Of a stretch of DNA of 64,000 nt, positions 62,092 to 64,000 are shown piece by piece. The stretch comes from Halorubrum sp. BOL3-1 (lineage in GTDB: Archaea; Halobacteriota; Halobacteria; Halobacteriales; Haloferacaceae). Position 1 is the stretch's first letter; each line of letters opens with the position of its first letter. The DNA lies in the NCBI RefSeq assembly GCF_004114375.1, contig NZ_CP034692.1:3310118-3374117 (forward strand), in the 5' to 3' direction. The notes beneath the pieces were generated by a model. It was not told the origin of the DNA and made no database searches. It saw only the letters and a list, made by a program, of their open reading frames with translations. The position numbers were made by a program, and so were the translations under genes.

Positions 62092-63522
62092 CTACTCCCC
62101 GTCGAGCGCCTGCCACGAGAGCCGCGGGTTCCGTGCGGCGCCGACCTGGTCGATCCGGGCGGCGGCGGTCCGGTTCGGCGCCGAACCGAGCGCCTCGTCG
62201 GTGTCGGCGTACGCGCAGTTGAACGCTTCCGCGAGATTGTCGAGCGACGACTGCCCCTCGATCTCGGTCGGCTCCGTCAGCATCGCCTCCGGCACCATCT
62301 CCGGCCACTTCGTCGTCGGCGGATGGACGCCGAAATCGAGCATGCGCTTGGCGACGTCGGCCGCGTCGCGCTCGCCCGCTGTCGCCGCAAACTCGTGGTG
62401 GAACGGGCCGAAGGGCACGTCCAACTCGATCCGCTCCGCGAGGTAGTTCGCGTTGAGAACGGCCTTCGCGGCGGCGTCCGACAGCCCCTCGTCCCCGAGG
62501 CGGGCGACGTACGCGTACGCCTTGACCAACACGAGCCAGTTGCCGGCGAAGCCGTGGACCTTTCCGATCGTGCGGGCCGGCTCGAACCGCTCGTACCCCG
62601 ACCTCTCGTCCGCCTCGCGCACCCGGGGCGTCGGGAGGAACGGCGCCAGCTCGTCGACGACGCCGACCGGCCCGGCGCCGGGACCGCCGCCGCCGTGGGG
62701 AGTCGCGAACGTCTTGTGGACGTTGTAGTGCATCACGTCGAACCCCATGTCACCGGGGCGGCCGCGGCCGAGCAGCGCGTTGAGGTTCGCGCCGTCGTAG
62801 TAGAGCAGGCCGCCGGCGTCGTGGACGACCTCCGCGATCTCGGTGATGTCGCGCTCGAAGAGTCCGACCGTGTTCGGGTTCGTGAGCATGAGCGCGGCGG
62901 TGTCGTCGCCGACGGCCGCCTCCAAGGCCTCCACGTCGACCCGGCCGTCCTCGCCGGACGGGAGTTCGACCACGTCGTAGCCGGCGGTCGCGGCGGTCGC
63001 GAAGTTCGTCCCGTGTGCGGAGGCCGGGATCACGACCTCCGAGCGGTCGTTGCCGTGGTGTTCGTGGTACGCCTTCGCCACGAGGATCCCCGTGAGTTCG
63101 CCCGCGGCGCCCGCCGGCGGCTGGAGCGTGACGGCGTCCATCCCGCCGATCTCCGCGAGGACGTCTTGGAGCCGGTACTGAAGCTCCAAGATACCCTGTG
63201 CCGACCGCGCGGAGCGGTCTGGGTGGACCGCCGCGTTCGGGTCGGCCGCGACGTCCTCGGTGAACTTGGGGTTGTACTTCATCGTACAGCTCCCCAGCGG
63301 GTACGGTCCCGAGTCGATCGCCCAGTTCATCTGCGAGAGCCGGGTGTAGTGGCGCGCGATCTCCGGCTCCGAGGGGTTCGGGAGCGTCAGCTCCTCGCGG
63401 GTCAGGTCGTCGGGGAGGGGAGACTCGTCGCGCACGTCGACCGTCTCCTCGCCCTTCTCGGAGAGCAGCGGCTCCCGGACGTTCTCCCCGTCTCGCTCGT
63501 AGTTCGCCTGGTCGTGGATCAT
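62092..63522 (-). CDS. gcvPB: Glycine dehydrogenase (decarboxylating), subunit 2
   Basis: 476 residues. SGPYPLGSCTMKYNPKFTED, LQPPAGAAGELTGILVAKAYHE, YYDGANLNALLGRGRPGDMGFD and HYNVHKTFATPHGGGGPGAGP (PLP Lys in VHKTF) identify the P-protein beta-type subunit of the glycine cleavage system. Its ATG overlaps the stop of gcvPA (TGATG). Confidence 0.95.
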   Translation of the reverse strand: MIHDQANYERDGENVREPLLSEKGEETVDVRDESPLPDDLTREELTLPNPSEPEIARHYTRLSQMNWAIDSGPYPLGSCTMKYNPKFTEDVAADPNAAVHPDRSARSAQGILELQYRLQDVLAEIGGMDAVTLQPPAGAAGELTGILVAKAYHEHHGNDRSEVVIPASAHGTNFATAATAGYDVVELPSGEDGRVDVEALEAAVGDDTAALMLTNPNTVGLFERDITEIAEVVHDAGGLLYYDGANLNALLGRGRPGDMGFDVMHYNVHKTFATPHGGGGPGAGPVGVVDELAPFLPTPRVREADERSGYERFEPARTIGKVHGFAGNWLVLVKAYAYVARLGDEGLSDAAAKAVLNANYLAERIELDVPFGPFHHEFAATAGERDAADVAKRMLDFGVHPPTTKWPEMVPEAMLTEPTEIEGQSSLDNLAEAFNCAYADTDEALGSAPNRTAAARIDQVGAARNPRLSWQALDGE

Positions 63523-64000
63523 CAAAGCACCTCCTCGAAGGCCGCGACGAGTCCGTCGGTCCGCCCGGCGTTCAGGTCGGTGACGCACACCTGAAGCAGG
63601 TGGTCGTCGATCGCGTGGACCGCGAACCCCTCGGTCTCCAAGTCCCCGGCGACGGCCGCCGCCGGCTGGTCGACGCGCACCGCGAACTCCCGGAAGTGGT
63701 GACGGTCGTGGACGGGCGCGGCCGCGCCCGACAGCTCGTCGATCCGCGTCGCGAGCGCCTCGGCCTCGCGGACGCAGTCGTTCGCGAGGCCGACGAGTCC
63801 GCTCGGACCGAGCGTCGCCGCGTGGATCGCCGCCCGGAGCGCGACCCACGCCTGGTTCGTACAGATGTTCGAGGTGGCGCGCTCCTTGCGGATGTGCTGT
63901 TCGCGGGTCTGGAGCGTCAGCGTGTACGCGCGGGTCCCTCTGGCGTCGGCGGCGTCGCCGCCTCCGTCTCGCGCCGCCTCCGGCGGCGCGCGCTCCTCGC
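63522..64000 (-). CDS. gcvPA: Glycine dehydrogenase (decarboxylating), subunit 1 (N-terminus beyond window)
   Basis: The C-terminal 159 residues are present. [22 protein letters not shown] followed by [20 protein letters not shown], and [25 protein letters not shown] at the end, match the alpha-type P-protein subunit, which works with subunit 2 to decarboxylate glycine. The gene enters from the right edge; a GC-rich run near 63945-63990 (DGGGDAADA) looks like a haloarchaeal insert. Confidence 0.93.
   Translation of the reverse strand, partial: EERAPPEAARDGGGDAADARGTRAYTLTLQTREQHIRKERATSNICTNQAWVALRAAIHAATLGPSGLVGLANDCVREAEALATRIDELSGAAAPVHDRHHFREFAVRVDQPAAAVAGDLETEGFAVHAIDDHLLQVCVTDLNAGRTDGLVAAFEEVL

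Overview
This window comes from a halophilic archaeon, most like Halorubrum or a close relative. The DNA is GC-rich, the predicted proteins are strongly acidic, and many starts are leaderless ATG/GTG codons 20-30 nt downstream of a TATA-like box. Lipoproteins carry Tat/lipobox signals. Archaeal housekeeping genes are present (L7Ae, S28e, L24e, L37e, Lsm, archaeal RNase J, GGPP synthase, a Vms1-like protein, the split glycine dehydrogenase), along with several bacterio-opsin-activator-type HTH regulators.

Layout. 1-4.45 kb: end of trpS, then a ModE-like regulator divergent from a tungstate/molybdate ABC transporter (tupABC). 4.45-5.3 kb: a gene-free patch with one copy of a dispersed GC-rich repeat and a decayed transposon end. 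5.3-25 kb: mostly core genes, namely a hydrolase, HIT protein, map, a candidate CGCGG-type RiPP precursor, a histidine kinase, peroxiredoxin, GGPP synthase/RNase J, lipoproteins, Lsm/L37e, a 5'-nucleotidase, the L7Ae-S28e-L24e-ndk operon, a beta-propeller protein next to a carbonic anhydrase remnant, and phoU.

25.5-48 kb is an arsenic island. It holds an ACR3 arsenite exporter with one internal stop; an arsenite-oxidase pair (aioB Rieske, aioA molybdopterin subunit) coupled to an FKBP-type isomerase; two RidA paralogues; several HTH regulators; a second molybdoenzyme operon that looks like a respiratory arsenate reductase (small acidic leader protein, catalytic subunit, four-cluster Fe-S subunit, NrfD anchor, TorD chaperone, then an Mrp-type ATPase and a mini sulfite-oxidase-fold protein); and a resistance set of arsR, a frameshifted permease, arsR, arsD, arsA and two small Cys-tailed proteins. 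Predicted chemistry: AioAB oxidises arsenite at the cell surface, the Arr-like complex reduces arsenate with quinol electrons, ArsD/ArsA and ACR3 handle cytoplasmic arsenite, and TupABC supplies Mo or W for both molybdoenzymes.

48-52 kb encodes a DabA/DabB inorganic-carbon uptake pair. 52-64 kb returns to metabolic and regulatory genes (amidohydrolase, Lrp, thioesterase, cobalamin adenosyltransferase, Vms1-like, 6-phosphogluconate dehydrogenase, threonine synthase, glycine dehydrogenase), plus a 27-bp tandem repeat and a second copy of the dispersed repeat. Several broken genes (ACR3, the permease, a small membrane protein, an aquaporin stub, a carbonic anhydrase stub) may be real decay; the single-base ones could also be sequencing errors.
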